Under the pieces are notes generated by a model that was not told the DNA's origin, made no database searches, and saw only the letters and a program-made list of their open reading frames with translations. The position numbers and the translations under genes were made by a program. Shown here piece after piece: positions 26,601 through 33,471 of a stretch of 36,236 bases of DNA. The stretch lies in contig JAQTZV010000042.1 of NCBI GenBank assembly GCA_028687585.1, positions 1 through 36,236 of the forward strand, written 5' to 3'. The stretch is from Desulfuromonadaceae bacterium (lineage in GTDB: Bacteria; Desulfobacterota; Desulfuromonadia; Geobacterales; Pseudopelobacteraceae). Positions within the stretch are counted from its first letter, which is position 1; each line of letters opens with the position of its first letter.

Positions 26601-26662
26601 GGTCTTTTATGGGCGATCATTGGGAATTTACGGATTATACTTTTACCGCTTTTGGGCCATAA
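20678..26662 (+). CDS. giant secreted multicopper oxidase with FN3/Ig/PKD-like domains and C-terminal repeats
   Basis: 1994 residues. The signal peptide spans about 1-33 (ending NASA). The oxidase part (about 40-1045) has all four copper motifs: HLHG at 238-241, HDH at 305-307, HPIHFH at 922-927, and HCHILSHEEMDMM at 1028-1040 with axial Met1039. A complete type 1 plus trinuclear centre is therefore expected. Then come an FN3-like domain (about 1050-1170), two Ig-like domains, a PKD-like domain (PVADAGG...GTFTISFKVTDPNGGVDT) and another Ig-like domain up to 1552. Five 88-residue repeats follow. It resembles OmpB/OmpC of Geobacter, outer-surface multicopper proteins linked to Fe(III)/Mn(IV) oxide reduction and type II secretion. 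The start is the ATG at 20678 with GGAGGA 3 bases upstream. Substrate and direction of electron flow are not evident from sequence. Confidence 0.93.
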   Translation: MKNRRIPIFIALTLMFALIGFWSMPQNASAVVPQVPTGPKTLGDPADTTVNPVADPVPDYYTTANWANSPMIPKFVDTLPGLNDANNLGQMLPVAVADQATYPGSDYYVIGLVQYTEQMHTNLNPTTLRGYVQLNDDGANGKNYTSYLNNRAPELDAHYLGPIIVAQRDRPVRVKFVNMLPSGADGNLFIPVDTTVMGAGPGPAAEGGTNCNNDVPGVYGNTNPGGCASYTQNRADLHLHGGRTPWISDGTPHQWIIPADDFDSAVIPFKQGVSMQNVPDMPAPGTGESTYYWTNQQSARLMFYHDHAFGITRLNVYAGEAAGYVITDDYEQDLIDRGIIPGTATGGATVMGGMIPLILQDKTFVDATPTTKLIYNPATGLFDTPITVPKVRETDPLWNWGTSAADADGVIPPVTGDLWLPHVYMPAQTSTAGAGGVNPFGRWMYGPWFYPPTVVDVGPQANPYYDSNCSSSNPFLLADCQTPGQPELIPGTPNVSMGMEAFQDSAVVNGTVFPTVTVDPKAYRFKILNAASDRFFNLSFYKADPAQLSAAITEAVDGRGYLRSKKTEVKMVPAGPTAGWPVDWPVDGRDGGVPDPGTCTGSGSTYTCANWGPKFLQIGTEGGFLPQPVEINPQPITYNIDPTAFWVGNVDKMGLAVGPAERADVIVDFSAYEGQTLILYNDAPAAWPARVAGYDYYTDAPDLRDSGGYGTGGTFNQETGAWEGGTGPLPGYAPNTRTVMQVIVRSGTVPAFNKTALEAEFTAPPSSGPYAADGKTLFARAQEPIVVGQAAYQTTYPNSYFPTNFPWEGINQMNDHFLQFVTLAGEKVVIPTEPKGIHDEMGASFDPVYGRMSGNLAMQIPNPTTLTANLILYGFSDIPSETVNNSIGINVEVLPSVDSSLPGTTSDGTQIWKISHNGVDTHPIHFHIFDVQLINRVGWDGQILMPEPNELGWKDTVKISPLEDTIVAVRPRAPALPFGIPNSLRPLNPAIPIDSTMGFNNVDWVTGNPRTPVVTNILYNFGWEYVWHCHILSHEEMDMMRPIVLNYVAALPPAFTPTVAAGTGTTRVITLNDPTPVVGGVPADPEAYRNAANEIGFNIYRGSSTGSYTMNAATNKPVPINAAAIPANTATYSMSAINGATYRYIVEAFNAAGSTVAYIGSPFTVAVTKTSPTGAATSPGPITLRATVTNKPTQALVSRVDFYNGTTFLGSKTNATTSTTTFNFSWTNVPKGTHSITAIAYHNFPGGSIVSPALSLPVTSTITANFTPNDATSFGVCNGAVSNSIPFVSTSTVSSGTLSPVLQWTLDGVILTNTTNFSMPVPAVGTHQMTLLVKKTGTGTVASDQITKSFTITNSAPVADAGGTGAVNGAGGTYTVNPGENLTLAGSATDADACDLLTYYWDLDNKNGYEYTSTTLPFAPISHTSLWKVLGAGTFTISFKVTDPNGGVDTKTATLIIGAPANPTVSLSAPADGAVYLPGDSITLTATAAAGTGATVTKVEFFDGATLLNTDYSTPYSYVWAGATAGAHSLTAKVTDSKGLATTSAAVGVTVGVKSALTAPTMPFTFTGNSQTFTWDNVGVSQYGLDIGTSAGTANIFGYRGTATSVPVFTLPTDGSTVYVRLWSFMVDHWEFTDYTFTAAVKSALSAPTMPFTFTGNSQTFTWSDVGVSQYGLDIGTSAGTANIFGYRGTATSVPVFTLPTDGSTVYVRLWSFMGDHWEFTDYTFTAAVKSALTAPTMPFTFTGNSQTFTWSNVGVSQYGLDIGTSVDSANIFGYRGTATSVPVFTLPTDGSTVYVRLWSFMGDHWEFTDYTFTAAVKSALSAPTMPFTFTGNSQTFTWSNVGVSQYGLDIGTSAGTANIFGYRGTATSVPVFTLPTDGSTVYVRLWSFMGDHWEFTDYTFTAAVKSALSAPTMPFTFTGNSQTFTWSDVGVSQYGLDIGTSVDTANIFGYRGIATSVPVTTLPTDGSTVYVRLWSFMGDHWEFTDYTFTAFGP
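25334..26653 (+). repeat. five tandem 264-bp repeats (88 residues each) in the oxidase gene
   Basis: Units start at 25334, 25598, 25862, 26126 and 26390, exactly 264 bases apart. Each encodes VKSALxAPTMPFTFTGNSQT through LWSFMGDHWEFTDYTFTA. The copies differ at only a few positions (for example AGT versus GTT-GAT around the GTSAGTANIFG segment, and VDHWEF only in the first). The near-identity at DNA level, including silent sites, points to recent duplication or ongoing gene conversion. Array length probably varies among strains and may be miscounted in short-read assemblies. Confidence 0.97.
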
Positions 26663-26730
26663 AGTTGCTGTAAAAAATCCGCAAAGGACGCTGCTTTGAA
26701 ATTAGCCCCCTATAGGGCAAAGCAACTTTT
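26661..26730 (+). terminator. hairpin immediately after the multicopper oxidase
   Basis: AAAGTTGCT (26661-26669) pairs with AGCAACTTT (26721-26729), followed by T. Inside the loop, CCCTATAGGG forms a second small palindrome. The long loop makes it a weaker terminator than the one at 26806, but it overlaps the stop codon directly. Confidence 0.45.
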
Positions 26731-26805
26731 CAGACAATGCAACATACATGATTACGTCCATAGGATGTGAGTTTCAACTTCATGCTAAATTACTTAGTGA
26801 AATCA

Positions 26806-26850
26806 GAAAAAGATAAAGGTGGCACTTTTGGTGTCACCTTTATCTTTTTC
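26806..26850. terminator. two-way intrinsic terminator between convergent operons
   Basis: Arms 26806-26825 and 26831-26850 pair over 20 bases with one G-T pair and a 5-base TTTTG loop. The outer parts are A-rich on the left and T-rich on the right (AAAAAGATAAAGG / CCTTTATCTTTTT), so it can end transcription from both sides. It lies between the oxidase operon (+) and the polysaccharide cluster (-). Confidence 0.9.
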
Positions 26851-26885
26851 ATTATCTTTGTCATGTGCAGCAGAGAGCGTAGAGT

Positions 26886-28058
26886 TCAAACTGAAAATTC
26901 TAAAAATCTCTTAACAGCTTCCGGAATACGATCTTCCTTTATATTACCAAAAGCTAGACGAATGTACGAATCCATACCGGGGCCGAATATCCCACCCGGT
27001 AACGTTAGTATTGCACCTTCATTGATGAGTTTGCGGACAGCATCTTTGCTACTCAGATGAGGCCAGGGGTGACGCACCCAGGCAAAAAATGGTCCGCTGG
27101 TGACAAGCTTAAACGGGTTTTCTGCGCAATCAAACTCCTTTACGAAAACTTCATGACGGCGTTCCATCATGGCACGGTTTGCAACAACCCATTCGTCAAG
27201 ATGTTCGATACCATATGCTACCGCATGCTGAGTGATGTGCGGCTGGCAGATAAGCATCGTATCCTGAGATTTTAATGCCTCTTGAATGAATTCTGCTGAT
27301 GCTACTAGCATACCAGCCCGGTAACCGGTCAAAGCGTAGGTCTTGCCAAATGAAGTCAAATGGATGAAGTGGTCGCCCCAGGCTGGGTCACTGAAAAGGG
27401 AGTGTGGCGGAGAGGAATCGGGAATAAACTCGCTATAGGTTTCGTCAAGGATAAGTGCTATAGAACTTCGCTTGGCGATATTGTACAGTTCTGTAAGCAG
27501 AGCAGATGGAATGATTACGCCGGTTGGATTACTTGGTGAAACAAGTAGGATGGCACGGGTTTGAGGGGTTATCAGAGATGCTATTTCATTCGGTGAAGGC
27601 AAACCCCCATTTTCCTCGTGAAAAAATGCGAAGACACTCTTAATGCCCTGAATATCCAGCGCCATAGGATAGTCAAAGTAATATGGTGTCTGTACAATAA
27701 TCTCATCACCTGGCTGACAAAGCGTTGTCAGCACCAGCCAAAAGGCCTGACTACAGCCGGCAGTCAGGCAGATGTTTTCCGGAGTAATTTGAGCGAGGTA
27801 ACGTTTCTGGTAGCGTACAGATATTAACTCACGAATCTCCGCCCGACCTTCATCCCAAGTATAACGTGATGTAGATGGTTCCCGAAGCACCTTTCCGAGA
27901 TAATCGAGCAACTCAGGCGCCGGGGAATAATCTGGCACTGCCTGGCAAAGATCAATTATTTCACGTCCATCGTCTGGACGTTCGACAACCCAGGAGGTAA
28001 CTTCAGCGATCGGCGGGAAAGGAACATTTTTGATTGCGTTGGATATCGGATATTTCAC
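26886..28058 (-). CDS. class I/II PLP-dependent aminotransferase
   Basis: 390 residues, fold type I, cytoplasmic. The PLP-binding residues are visible: N177 in SPSNPTG, D205 in LILDETYSE, and the Schiff-base Lys239 in TSFGKTYALTGYRAG. The carboxylate-binding Arg is likely in SYIRLAFGN near the end. It resembles aspartate/aromatic or MalY-like aminotransferases; the substrate cannot be told. The start is a GTG at 28058 with only a weak ribosome binding site (GGA 8 bases upstream). It is the last gene of the leftward polysaccharide cluster, 15 bases after the E1 beta gene, and probably makes or uses a 2-oxo acid linked to that enzyme (inference). Confidence 0.9.
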   Translation of the reverse strand: MKYPISNAIKNVPFPPIAEVTSWVVERPDDGREIIDLCQAVPDYSPAPELLDYLGKVLREPSTSRYTWDEGRAEIRELISVRYQKRYLAQITPENICLTAGCSQAFWLVLTTLCQPGDEIIVQTPYYFDYPMALDIQGIKSVFAFFHEENGGLPSPNEIASLITPQTRAILLVSPSNPTGVIIPSALLTELYNIAKRSSIALILDETYSEFIPDSSPPHSLFSDPAWGDHFIHLTSFGKTYALTGYRAGMLVASAEFIQEALKSQDTMLICQPHITQHAVAYGIEHLDEWVVANRAMMERRHEVFVKEFDCAENPFKLVTSGPFFAWVRHPWPHLSSKDAVRKLINEGAILTLPGGIFGPGMDSYIRLAFGNIKEDRIPEAVKRFLEFSV

Positions 28059-28073
28059 TTTAGTTCCATTGAG

Positions 28074-29063
28074 TTATCGATTTAACAGTTTCCTTATCGC
28101 AGAGCATATATCCTTGCTTCTCGGATAATATGCTTCTTCAAGAGTTCTGCTTGCTGGTGCCGGAACATCAGGTAACGCAACACGTACAACGGGAGCTTTA
28201 AGGTTGCTAAACGATTTTTCTGCTGCAAGTGCGGCAATCTCGGCAGCAATGCCACCCGTTTTCCAGCCACCATCAGCCACAACAAGACGCCCGGTTTTTT
28301 GCAGTGACTGGTGTATCAGATCATAGTCCAGAGGTTTCACTGTCCGTGGATCAATGATCTCTACGCTGATTCCATCCAATGCCAATTCTTCAGCAGCCTT
28401 TACTGCTTCCGGAACAAGGTATGAAATCGCAACGACGGTAATATCTTTACCCTCTCGCCGAATTATTCCTTTCCCAATGGGTATGGAGTAAAACTCTTCC
28501 GGAACAACATCTTCCGTATTATACAGCCAGCGGTCATCAATAAAAATAACCGGATTGTTATCCAAAACAGCAGCAATCATCAATCCTTTGGCGTCATATG
28601 GAGTAGCAGGCATCACGACTTTAAGTCCTGGCACGTGTGCAAACATCGCCTGCAGTGCCTGTGAATGCTGTGCTCCCTGCTCACCGCCACGATTGATAAC
28701 CCCCCAGATTACGATTGGAACCGGCAGCTTACCGCCGTTCATATAACTCCAGTTAGCCGCTTCATTAATTATAGGATCAATCGCATACAACATAAAATCC
28801 ATGCGTGGATGGACAACTATTGTTCTCATGCCGGCAAGTGCTGCACCAACAGCGGCACCGGTCATAGCATTTTCTGATACCGGTGTATCAATAATACGAC
28901 GTTCTCCAAATCGAGGAATAAGCCCCAGCGCAGTATTGCCGACATACCACGGGCTTTTTACGCCTTGTCCGATCAGCATGACCGATTCGTCACGCTCCAT
29001 CAGTTGGTGAAAGGCCTCGTTAATGGCCAGGCTGTAACTTAATTTTCTAGTTTGAGAAGACAT
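28074..29063 (-). CDS. thiamine-pyrophosphate-dependent dehydrogenase E1, beta subunit
   Basis: 329 residues, the usual length of a 2-oxo acid dehydrogenase E1 beta chain. It has the transketolase-like pyrimidine-binding domain (about 5-180: INEAFHQLMERDESVMLIGQ, RIIDTPVSENAMTGAAVGAALAGMRTIV) and the C-terminal transketolase domain (about 195-325: GKDITVVAISYLVPEAVKAAEEL, EIIDPRTVKPLDYDLI, DGGWKTGGIAAEIAALAAE). It pairs with the alpha subunit just upstream, whose stop it overlaps by 17 bases. AGGAGG lies 12 bases before the ATG. There is no E2 or E3 gene in the window, so the pair may pass its activated aldehyde or acyl group to a sugar or other acceptor. Confidence 0.9.
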   Translation of the reverse strand: MSSQTRKLSYSLAINEAFHQLMERDESVMLIGQGVKSPWYVGNTALGLIPRFGERRIIDTPVSENAMTGAAVGAALAGMRTIVVHPRMDFMLYAIDPIINEAANWSYMNGGKLPVPIVIWGVINRGGEQGAQHSQALQAMFAHVPGLKVVMPATPYDAKGLMIAAVLDNNPVIFIDDRWLYNTEDVVPEEFYSIPIGKGIIRREGKDITVVAISYLVPEAVKAAEELALDGISVEIIDPRTVKPLDYDLIHQSLQKTGRLVVADGGWKTGGIAAEIAALAAEKSFSNLKAPVVRVALPDVPAPASRTLEEAYYPRSKDICSAIRKLLNR

Positions 29064-30027
29064 GGCGCGTCAGATCCTCCTGAGCCGGAAACGGACTCAT
29101 CCTGGCAAAATCAAATGCTTCCTGGACTTCATCATCAACAGCATGCTGAATCTTTTTTAGGTCGCCTGAAGTAAAGCCGGCCTGACTCAGCAGGTATTTT
29201 TCAAAAAGCTTGATCGGATCTTTCTTCATCCATTTTTTGATTTCATTTGCAGGGCGTATATCTGTATGAGTTCCTTGAACATTATCATCCGGTCCTACAT
29301 GACCACGTTGCCGGTATGTAAGGCATTCGATAAAAACAGGCCCCTTGCCGTTACGGCACAGTTCAACTGCTTTCGTTGTCTGTTCATGCACTCTGAGAAC
29401 ATCGTTGCCGTCAACCCGGTAACTCTTTTCGCCAAAGGGCAAACCAATTTTGTAAATATTTCTACTTACTCGTATCTCGTCAATTGACAGATGGGTAGAA
29501 TATAGATTGTTCTCACAGATAAAGATGATTGGAAGTGTTTTCAGAGCGGCAAAGTTTAACGACTCGTACAAAACTCCTTCACCAGTTGCCCCATCACCAA
29601 AAAAGCTAACCGCTACCTGGCCGCTACCTCTCACCCAACTTGCCATAGCGGCACCAAGAGCCAGAGAGATAGTTCCTGCGACAATAGGCGCAGAGCCAAG
29701 CATACCGCATGACGGGTCAATTAAGTGCATTGATCCTCCACGACCGCGTGAACAGCCTGTATCACGACAGAAAACTTCCGCAATCATAGCTTTAAGATCG
29801 CCACCCTTGGCAAGATAATGGCCATGGGAACGATGATTGCCAAAAACATAGTCGTCTTTTTGCAGTGCAGAACAAACTCCAGTCGCTATAGCTTCCTCAC
29901 CGGAACAGAGGTGTACAGGGCACAGTATCTCCCGGTTATTGATCGGCTCTACAAAACCTTCCTCACAGATACGGATTCGCAACATTGATCGATAAAAACC
30001 CGCTAGCTGTTTGTTCGTATAGGGCAC
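29047..30027 (-). CDS. thiamine-pyrophosphate-dependent dehydrogenase E1, alpha subunit
   Basis: 326 residues, the usual size for E1 alpha. The TPP/Mg motif GDG(144-146)ATGEGVLYESLNFAALKTLPIIFICENN ends at N173-N174. The HRSHGHYLAKGGD region and RGRGGSMHL loop of the pyruvate/acetoin dehydrogenase family are present. The start is a GTG at 30027 with GGGGG 8 bases upstream. It lies 21 bases after the DegT aminotransferase gene and overlaps the beta gene. Acetoin, pyruvate or branched-chain 2-oxo acids are typical substrates in the family. Within a polysaccharide cluster it may supply an acyl or C2 unit for a sugar modification (inference). Confidence 0.9.
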   Translation of the reverse strand: MPYTNKQLAGFYRSMLRIRICEEGFVEPINNREILCPVHLCSGEEAIATGVCSALQKDDYVFGNHRSHGHYLAKGGDLKAMIAEVFCRDTGCSRGRGGSMHLIDPSCGMLGSAPIVAGTISLALGAAMASWVRGSGQVAVSFFGDGATGEGVLYESLNFAALKTLPIIFICENNLYSTHLSIDEIRVSRNIYKIGLPFGEKSYRVDGNDVLRVHEQTTKAVELCRNGKGPVFIECLTYRQRGHVGPDDNVQGTHTDIRPANEIKKWMKKDPIKLFEKYLLSQAGFTSGDLKKIQHAVDDEVQEAFDFARMSPFPAQEDLTRHVFSN

Positions 30028-30048
30028 TTATGATTCCCCCTGCTAAAA

Positions 30049-31155
30049 TTATTTGCCGTAGAATTTCCGGACGGTCTGAATAATGTACTCAACTTCTTCC
30101 AGAGTGATTTCCACATTCATCGGCAGAGAGCATACCTCTCGGCTGATCGCCTCAGTCTCTGGGAAGCCCCGGTCTTCAAGCTTCAGCCGCTCATGTTTGT
30201 AATAGGGTTTCCGGAATTGTGTCAGCACTTCTATGCCATTGGATTTTAAATAATCAGAGAACTCGTTACCCTGTTTTGAGCGAATCGTATAATTCTGATA
30301 AATATGGTCAAAGCCAACCCTGTCGTAGTGCGGAAGCAACAGATCAGGAATATCTGAGAGCCCTCTACGATAGATTTCAGCAAGAGCCTTGCGGCGTTCA
30401 ATCCAAGAGGGAAGATAACGAAGTTTCACATCAAGAAAGGCCGCCTGCAAATTGTCCAGCAGACAGGTGAATCCATGGCCATGGTATTCTCCCGTTTCAC
30501 GGTCCTCACCGTTATATCTCATGCGGCGTGCATAATCGGCAACTGCTGGGTCGTTAGTAGTAATTGCACCACCATCTCCATAACCGCCAAGTATTTTGAA
30601 CGGATAGAAACTCCAGCAACCGGTCAGACCGATTGATCCGGCCATTTTACCATTTAAACTGCTTCCGAGGCTCTGGCATGCATCCTCGACTACGACGAGG
30701 TTATGCTGTTCAGCAATCTGCATGATGCGCGGCATATTAGCCATGTAGCCGCTCAAATGAACCGCAATTATACCTTTTGTTTTTGGTGTAATGGCTTCTT
30801 CGATCTTGTCAGCATCAATATTGAAGTCTTTTGCCACATCCACAAGTACTGGGGTCGCATTCACATTTACTACAGCAGAGGTAGTTGCTACAAAAGTATG
30901 AGCGGGAACAATCACTTCGTCGCCTGCTCCGATACCAGCTGCTCGCAGGGACATATGTAACGCATCATATCCACTGTTAAGGCCGACGGCATATTTAGAA
31001 CCAACATATTTGGCTAGGTTCGCCTCGAAATCCTTCAAGTGGCTTTGATCAATAAGAGCTCCTTTATTCATAACGTCAAAATAAGCGTCATCCAGTTCCT
31101 TTTTTATCAACTCGTAAACCTTTGCAGGCTCGACAAAACGTACTTTTCTTGCCAT
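30049..31155 (-). CDS. DegT/DnrJ/EryC1/StrS sugar aminotransferase
   Basis: 368 residues, normal for the family. These PLP enzymes transfer an amino group to a nucleotide-linked keto sugar, making 3- or 4-amino sugars. The Schiff-base lysine is K187 in FYPFKILGGYGDGGAITTND. Family segments GLNSGYDALHMSLRAAGIGAGDEVIVPAHTFVAT, VVEDACQSLGS and RMRYNGEDRE are present. Enzymes with GxGDEVIVPAHTFVATTSAV are often FdtB/QdtB-like (3-amino-deoxyhexose), which is suggestive only. The start is the ATG at 31155 with GGAGAG 7 bases upstream. It lies 38 bases after the sugar transferase. No nucleotide-sugar dehydratase or ketoisomerase is in the window; these may lie upstream beyond the right edge. Confidence 0.92.
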   Translation of the reverse strand: MARKVRFVEPAKVYELIKKELDDAYFDVMNKGALIDQSHLKDFEANLAKYVGSKYAVGLNSGYDALHMSLRAAGIGAGDEVIVPAHTFVATTSAVVNVNATPVLVDVAKDFNIDADKIEEAITPKTKGIIAVHLSGYMANMPRIMQIAEQHNLVVVEDACQSLGSSLNGKMAGSIGLTGCWSFYPFKILGGYGDGGAITTNDPAVADYARRMRYNGEDRETGEYHGHGFTCLLDNLQAAFLDVKLRYLPSWIERRKALAEIYRRGLSDIPDLLLPHYDRVGFDHIYQNYTIRSKQGNEFSDYLKSNGIEVLTQFRKPYYKHERLKLEDRGFPETEAISREVCSLPMNVEITLEEVEYIIQTVRKFYGK

Positions 31156-31193
31156 GCACTTGCTCTCCTTGTTTTATGAATTGGTTGTTGTAA

Positions 31194-31835
31194 TCAATCT
31201 AATTTAGCAGGTAAACCAACAGACTCACCACCTGACCGGGTAGAAAATATTGTCAATATTGTGCAAAAAATGATCTTGATATCGATTAAAAGATTACGTT
31301 CTTTGACATATTTCAGTTGTAATCGCAATTTTTCTGGACGGATCAGTTTTTTATACGCCTCATCCGCATCAGCAATACCGGATGCCTCGATAATCTCACC
31401 CTCGTTGTGAAACTTAATTGAAGACCAGTCGGTAATTCCAGGCCGAACCGTTAAAATCTGTTTTTCCTCCTCGGTATACATGTCAACAAACATCTGAACC
31501 TCAGGGCGGGGGCCAACTAGGCTCATATCGCCGAGAAAAACGTTAATAAGCTGAGAAAATTCGTCAAATTTAAACTTGCGGATGAAATGACCGACCGATG
31601 TCACACGCATATCGATGTTACTGGTTGAGGCTGCACCCTTTTTTTCGGCATCGGCAACCATGCTGCGAAACTTGTAAATTTTGAACGAGGTGCCAAGGCG
31701 ACCGACCCTTACACCTCGGTAAAACACTGGACCCGGGGAGTTAAGCTTAATGGCAATGGAAAGCAACACAAAGGCAGGGCTCAAGAATAATAACCCTGTT
31801 CCAGAAAAAATAAGATCAAATAATCGTTTTTTCAA
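31194..31835 (-). CDS. polyprenyl-phosphate sugar-1-phosphate transferase (WcaJ/PglC type)
   Basis: 213 residues, the short monotopic form of the bacterial sugar transferase family. It moves a sugar 1-phosphate from a nucleotide sugar to undecaprenyl phosphate at the inner membrane, starting glycan assembly. An N-terminal re-entrant helix (about 5-30, LFDLIFSGTGLLFLSPAFVLLSIAIKL), KIYKFRSM, and the catalytic region KFDEFSQLINVFLGDMSLVGPRPE with RPGITDWSSI are present. The start is a TTG at 31835 with GAGGG 7 bases upstream; no ATG is in frame nearby. Its presence says the cluster makes a lipid-linked glycan (O-antigen, capsule or glycoprotein glycan). Confidence 0.93.
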   Translation of the reverse strand: MKKRLFDLIFSGTGLLFLSPAFVLLSIAIKLNSPGPVFYRGVRVGRLGTSFKIYKFRSMVADAEKKGAASTSNIDMRVTSVGHFIRKFKFDEFSQLINVFLGDMSLVGPRPEVQMFVDMYTEEEKQILTVRPGITDWSSIKFHNEGEIIEASGIADADEAYKKLIRPEKLRLQLKYVKERNLLIDIKIIFCTILTIFSTRSGGESVGLPAKLD

Positions 31836-31886
31836 AACGGCGCCCTCGATTAACCTTCATTTCAATCAATTAAAGAAAAGACTTGT

Positions 31887-32598
31887 TTAATTAATTTTAG
31901 TAAGTACGGTGGCAACTAAACCATTAAAGAATGGGAATAACTTTTGAACAAGAAAATATGCTGATGGGCAATATTCTGATATTTTTCTCCCGATTGGCGG
32001 AACTAATTGTCCGTACTCTTGAAACAATAATTCAGTGTTTTCGCCGACCTTGAAATGTCTTCTGATTCTCTTGTTGGATAATCCGCAATATTCTGGCCGC
32101 CAAAAATCATAGCGCCAATCAAGTAATAATATATACCCTTTTGTTTTTGTTACTCGCACCATTTCATCAGCAATTTTTTGAGACAGCTATTATCGGTTAA
32201 TTGTATGAACATCGTAGATTCCATAACTAAATCAAAAGAATTCTTTTGAAAATCCATTCTTGAGGCGTCGCCATGCACTAGATTTATATTAGGTAATTTT
32301 ATCTTTCCGTCTCTAACTCGGTCTTCAACTATATCAATTCCAAAGAGATTGGTTGGTTCAAAACCCCATTGTATCAATGAAACAAGACTACCACCACCAC
32401 CACAACCAACATCGAGTACGGCACAATTTCTTCGATCAAGACGCATCTTCATAAATGACTTTACCAATGTTTTTTTGTATGCCAAGTCTTGAAAAAGAAC
32501 ACTAGGATTTAGCAAGATGTATTACGGTCATCGCCCCTTTCAGAATAATATTTCTTGTACCATTCTGAAGTATCATTTTCGATCGTTTGTTGGGACAT
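31887..32598 (-). pseudogene. SAM-dependent methyltransferase broken by two single-base frameshifts
   Basis: From an ATG at 32598 (GGAG 8 bases upstream) the frame reads 29 codons (WYKKYYSERGDDRN) and stops. The next frame continues the homology from about 32515 (NPSVLFQDLAYKK; motif I VLDVGCGGGGSLVSL; GIDIVEDRV). At an A6 run (32174-32179) it again shifts, and the protein finishes as IADEMVRVTKTKGYILLLDWRYDFW to the stop at 31887. Adding one base at each point gives 714 bases, a single 237-residue class I methyltransferase. Both shifts are one missing base, at TT and A6, so either a real pseudogene or sequencing error in homopolymers is possible. It may have methylated a sugar in the cluster. 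AT-rich. Confidence 0.85.
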
Positions 32599-32660
32599 AT
32601 TGAAGTCTCCTTACGCTTTGTATCTCACTGTAATTGGGCAGAATCAAAAAAATAGATATT

Positions 32661-33446
32661 CTATTGGCACTGTTCCTGATTCATCGCGACACAATATATT
32701 ACTTTATGAAGATGATCATGTTTTCCTGCAACAAGTTTGGTTGGAGGATCGTAATTAACCATACCAGTGATGATTTCTGCGGGCATTGGTACAAGCGAGC
32801 CAAACACAAGTCGCTTCAGTAGTTTTTTGCCCGCCATGGTCTTTGGCATCAGACCTGAGTTGACGACAAACTTCTTAATTGGGCGCAGAATTTTTTGCTT
32901 TACAGACAGAGAATCAACCGGCACGCAGCCGAAATACTGGGTGCTGAATCCGTTTTCTGCAAATAACCCTGTCAGTTCCTTTACTCCGTAATACTTAAAA
33001 CTATGGGGACTTGGATTAAAATCAAACAAATCCTTATTGGCAGTGGCAATCAACACTTTTCCGCCTGGCCGCAGCACCCGCTTGCACTCAACTACAAATC
33101 GTTCAGCAGAAGGAATGTAGTAGAGTGCCTCAAATAGAATAATGATATCAGACGAATTATTATCGAATGGCATCTCTTGGGCATCAAACTGTTGGAAAGC
33201 TATGCGTTCACCGTAATGGGAACGCGCAATCTTCAGGGTCTCCTCCGAAAAGTCGCCGGCACGATAACTACTTGCTAAGCCGCTGAGATAACCGGCACCC
33301 TGACCGGTACCGCATGCTGCTTCAAGAACATCCTTGTCGCGGCAATATTCTCCGGCCCAATAATAACGGTGACACATACGCATTATTTGTTCTTGGGTGA
33401 CATCATCACCGGATAATTCTGTAACAGCTAAATAATCTGCTGACAA
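32661..33446 (-). CDS. class I SAM-dependent methyltransferase (type 11)
   Basis: 261 residues, cytoplasmic. Motif I is VLEAACGTGQGAGYL, followed by AGDFSEETLKIAR (acidic loop), FQQFDAQEMPFDNNSSDIIILFEALYYI and VLRPGGKVLIATANKDLF, the standard Methyltransf_11 order. The C-terminal 90 residues are Lys-rich and carry no clear motif. The start is a TTG at 33446 with GGAG 6 bases upstream. It lies 25 bases after the GT4 gene and 62 bases before the broken methyltransferase. The most likely substrate is a sugar or glycolipid of the cluster; a small molecule cannot be excluded. Confidence 0.88.
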   Translation of the reverse strand: MSADYLAVTELSGDDVTQEQIMRMCHRYYWAGEYCRDKDVLEAACGTGQGAGYLSGLASSYRAGDFSEETLKIARSHYGERIAFQQFDAQEMPFDNNSSDIIILFEALYYIPSAERFVVECKRVLRPGGKVLIATANKDLFDFNPSPHSFKYYGVKELTGLFAENGFSTQYFGCVPVDSLSVKQKILRPIKKFVVNSGLMPKTMAGKKLLKRLVFGSLVPMPAEIITGMVNYDPPTKLVAGKHDHLHKVIYCVAMNQEQCQ

Positions 33447-33471
33447 ACACGTCTCCTAATTGTGACGAAGA

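Noticed and set aside
32150..32180. Programmed -1 frameshift at the A6 run in the methyltransferase
   Set aside because: The heptamer C-AAA-AAA is not a good slippery site and a second, unrelated shift is needed at 32515, so mutation or sequencing error is more likely.
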